Below are positions 63,702-64,000 of a DNA stretch of 64,000 nt, piece by piece. This DNA comes from Fusibacter sp. A1 (lineage in GTDB: Bacteria > Bacillota > Clostridia > Peptostreptococcales > Acidaminobacteraceae): positions 1-64,000 of the forward strand of contig NZ_QQWI01000003.1 in the NCBI RefSeq assembly GCF_004125825.1, read 5' to 3'. Both the position numbers and the translations under genes were made by a program. Numbering within the stretch: the first letter of the stretch is position 1; the number at the start of each line of letters is the position of its first letter. The notes below the pieces were generated by a model. The model saw nothing but the letters and a program-made list of their open reading frames with translations. It was not told the origin of the DNA and searched no databases.

Positions 63702-64000
63702 ATGAGCTATTTGAACACTGTAACATGGACCATCGAACCGCTGGCATTGCCAACCGTTATCAAGACTTGCTCCAAATGCGGGCACAAGGCCACTTTTGTC
63801 AATACTGAAAAGTTCAGAGTCAACGCAAATAAAATGAGTCTGGATATCTGGTTGATTTACTGCTGTGAAAAGTGCAAGTCGACTTATAACCTCACCGTCC
63901 ACGAACGTATTAGTCCGCAAGAGATGCCCCTTACCATGCTTGAGCGTTTTATGGGCAACGACTTGCAGTTAGCAAGAGAGGTGGGCTTTGACTCGATACT
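63702..64000 (+). CDS. DUF1062 zinc-ribbon protein, partial
   Basis: First 99 codons of a DUF1062 protein that continues beyond the window. Two CxxC pairs (CSKC near residue 24 and CEKC near 55) suggest a zinc ribbon, with EKFRVNANKMSLDIWLIY between. Function unknown. ATG follows AGGAG by 7 nt. Like the CD3324 protein it begins Met-Ser-Tyr (AGC TAT), bases that can pair with the leader hairpin. Confidence 0.85.
   Translation, partial: MSYLNTVTWTIEPLALPTVIKTCSKCGHKATFVNTEKFRVNANKMSLDIWLIYCCEKCKSTYNLTVHERISPQEMPLTMLERFMGNDLQLAREVGFDSI

Noticed and set aside
1-64000. CRISPR array, prophage, insertion sequence or integrated element
   Set aside because: No regularly spaced direct repeats, transposase, integrase, phage gene or target-site duplication was seen.

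Overview
The window looks like part of the chromosome of a non-sporulating member of the Clostridia (Firmicutes). Evidence: strong GGAGG-type ribosome binding sites, frequent GTG/TTG starts, and a gene order matching the conserved mfd-to-ftsH block of Bacillus and Clostridium. A placement near Fusibacter or Acidaminobacter is only an inference from the metabolism and the absent sporulation genes. No transposase, integrase, phage gene or CRISPR array was seen.

Layout. At the left edge, on the minus strand, are the first bases of a 16S rRNA gene with its promoter and structured leader. Upstream of it lie lysS-greA (with a consensus promoter and a structured 5' leader), dusB, and coaX-birA. Positions 5.6-20.1 kb hold a metabolic block. 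An eight-gene operon encodes split methylmalonyl-CoA mutase, MeaB, epimerase and a four-subunit biotin-dependent sodium-pumping decarboxylase. It is followed by a succinate CoA-transferase, a DUF3870 protein, an AspT/SucE-type dicarboxylate exchanger, malic enzyme, two-subunit class I fumarase and an FlK-type thioesterase. Together they describe conversion of malate/fumarate/succinate to propionyl-CoA with energy saved as a sodium gradient; birA next door would attach biotin to the carrier subunit. From 20.2 to 35.6 kb is the housekeeping block ftsH, tilS, GNAT, tRNA-Met, ppx/gppA, S1 protein, divIC, rqcP, hup, mazG, a MurJ/SpoVB-like flippase, PrsA, mfd and pth. The sporulation genes spoVT, yabP, yabQ and spoIIE that sit in this block in Bacillus are missing.

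From 35.7 to 48.8 kb are accessory genes: DUF302-pirin-TPR, a MacB-like ABC transporter with a large extracellular CARDB-like partner, a secreted phosphodiester glycosidase with a copper-amine-oxidase-N domain and TPRs, a Na+/H+ antiporter, a hypoxanthine-DNA glycosylase, a PatB/MalY lyase and a TIM-barrel protein. From 48.9 to 55.8 kb is a divergent arginine cluster (argCJGH and argBD) around a shared control region with a candidate ArgR box.

The right end (55.9-64 kb) is the most unusual. It holds a kinase-like protein, a HAD hydrolase, a MerR-receiver fusion whose promoter has the 19-bp spacer typical of MerR targets, and a Fes-like esterase whose frame runs into the MerR-receiver gene without a start codon, suggesting a frameshift. 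Then come a GAF/HD-GYP phosphodiesterase, an ABC-F ATPase, and two separate transcription units (CD3324-family and DUF1062 genes). Each of these two units begins with an 8-codon leader ORF (MLR....A) whose UAG stop lies inside two mutually exclusive hairpins. Compensatory base changes between the two copies support the pairing. This twin leader arrangement is the best candidate here for an undescribed regulatory system.
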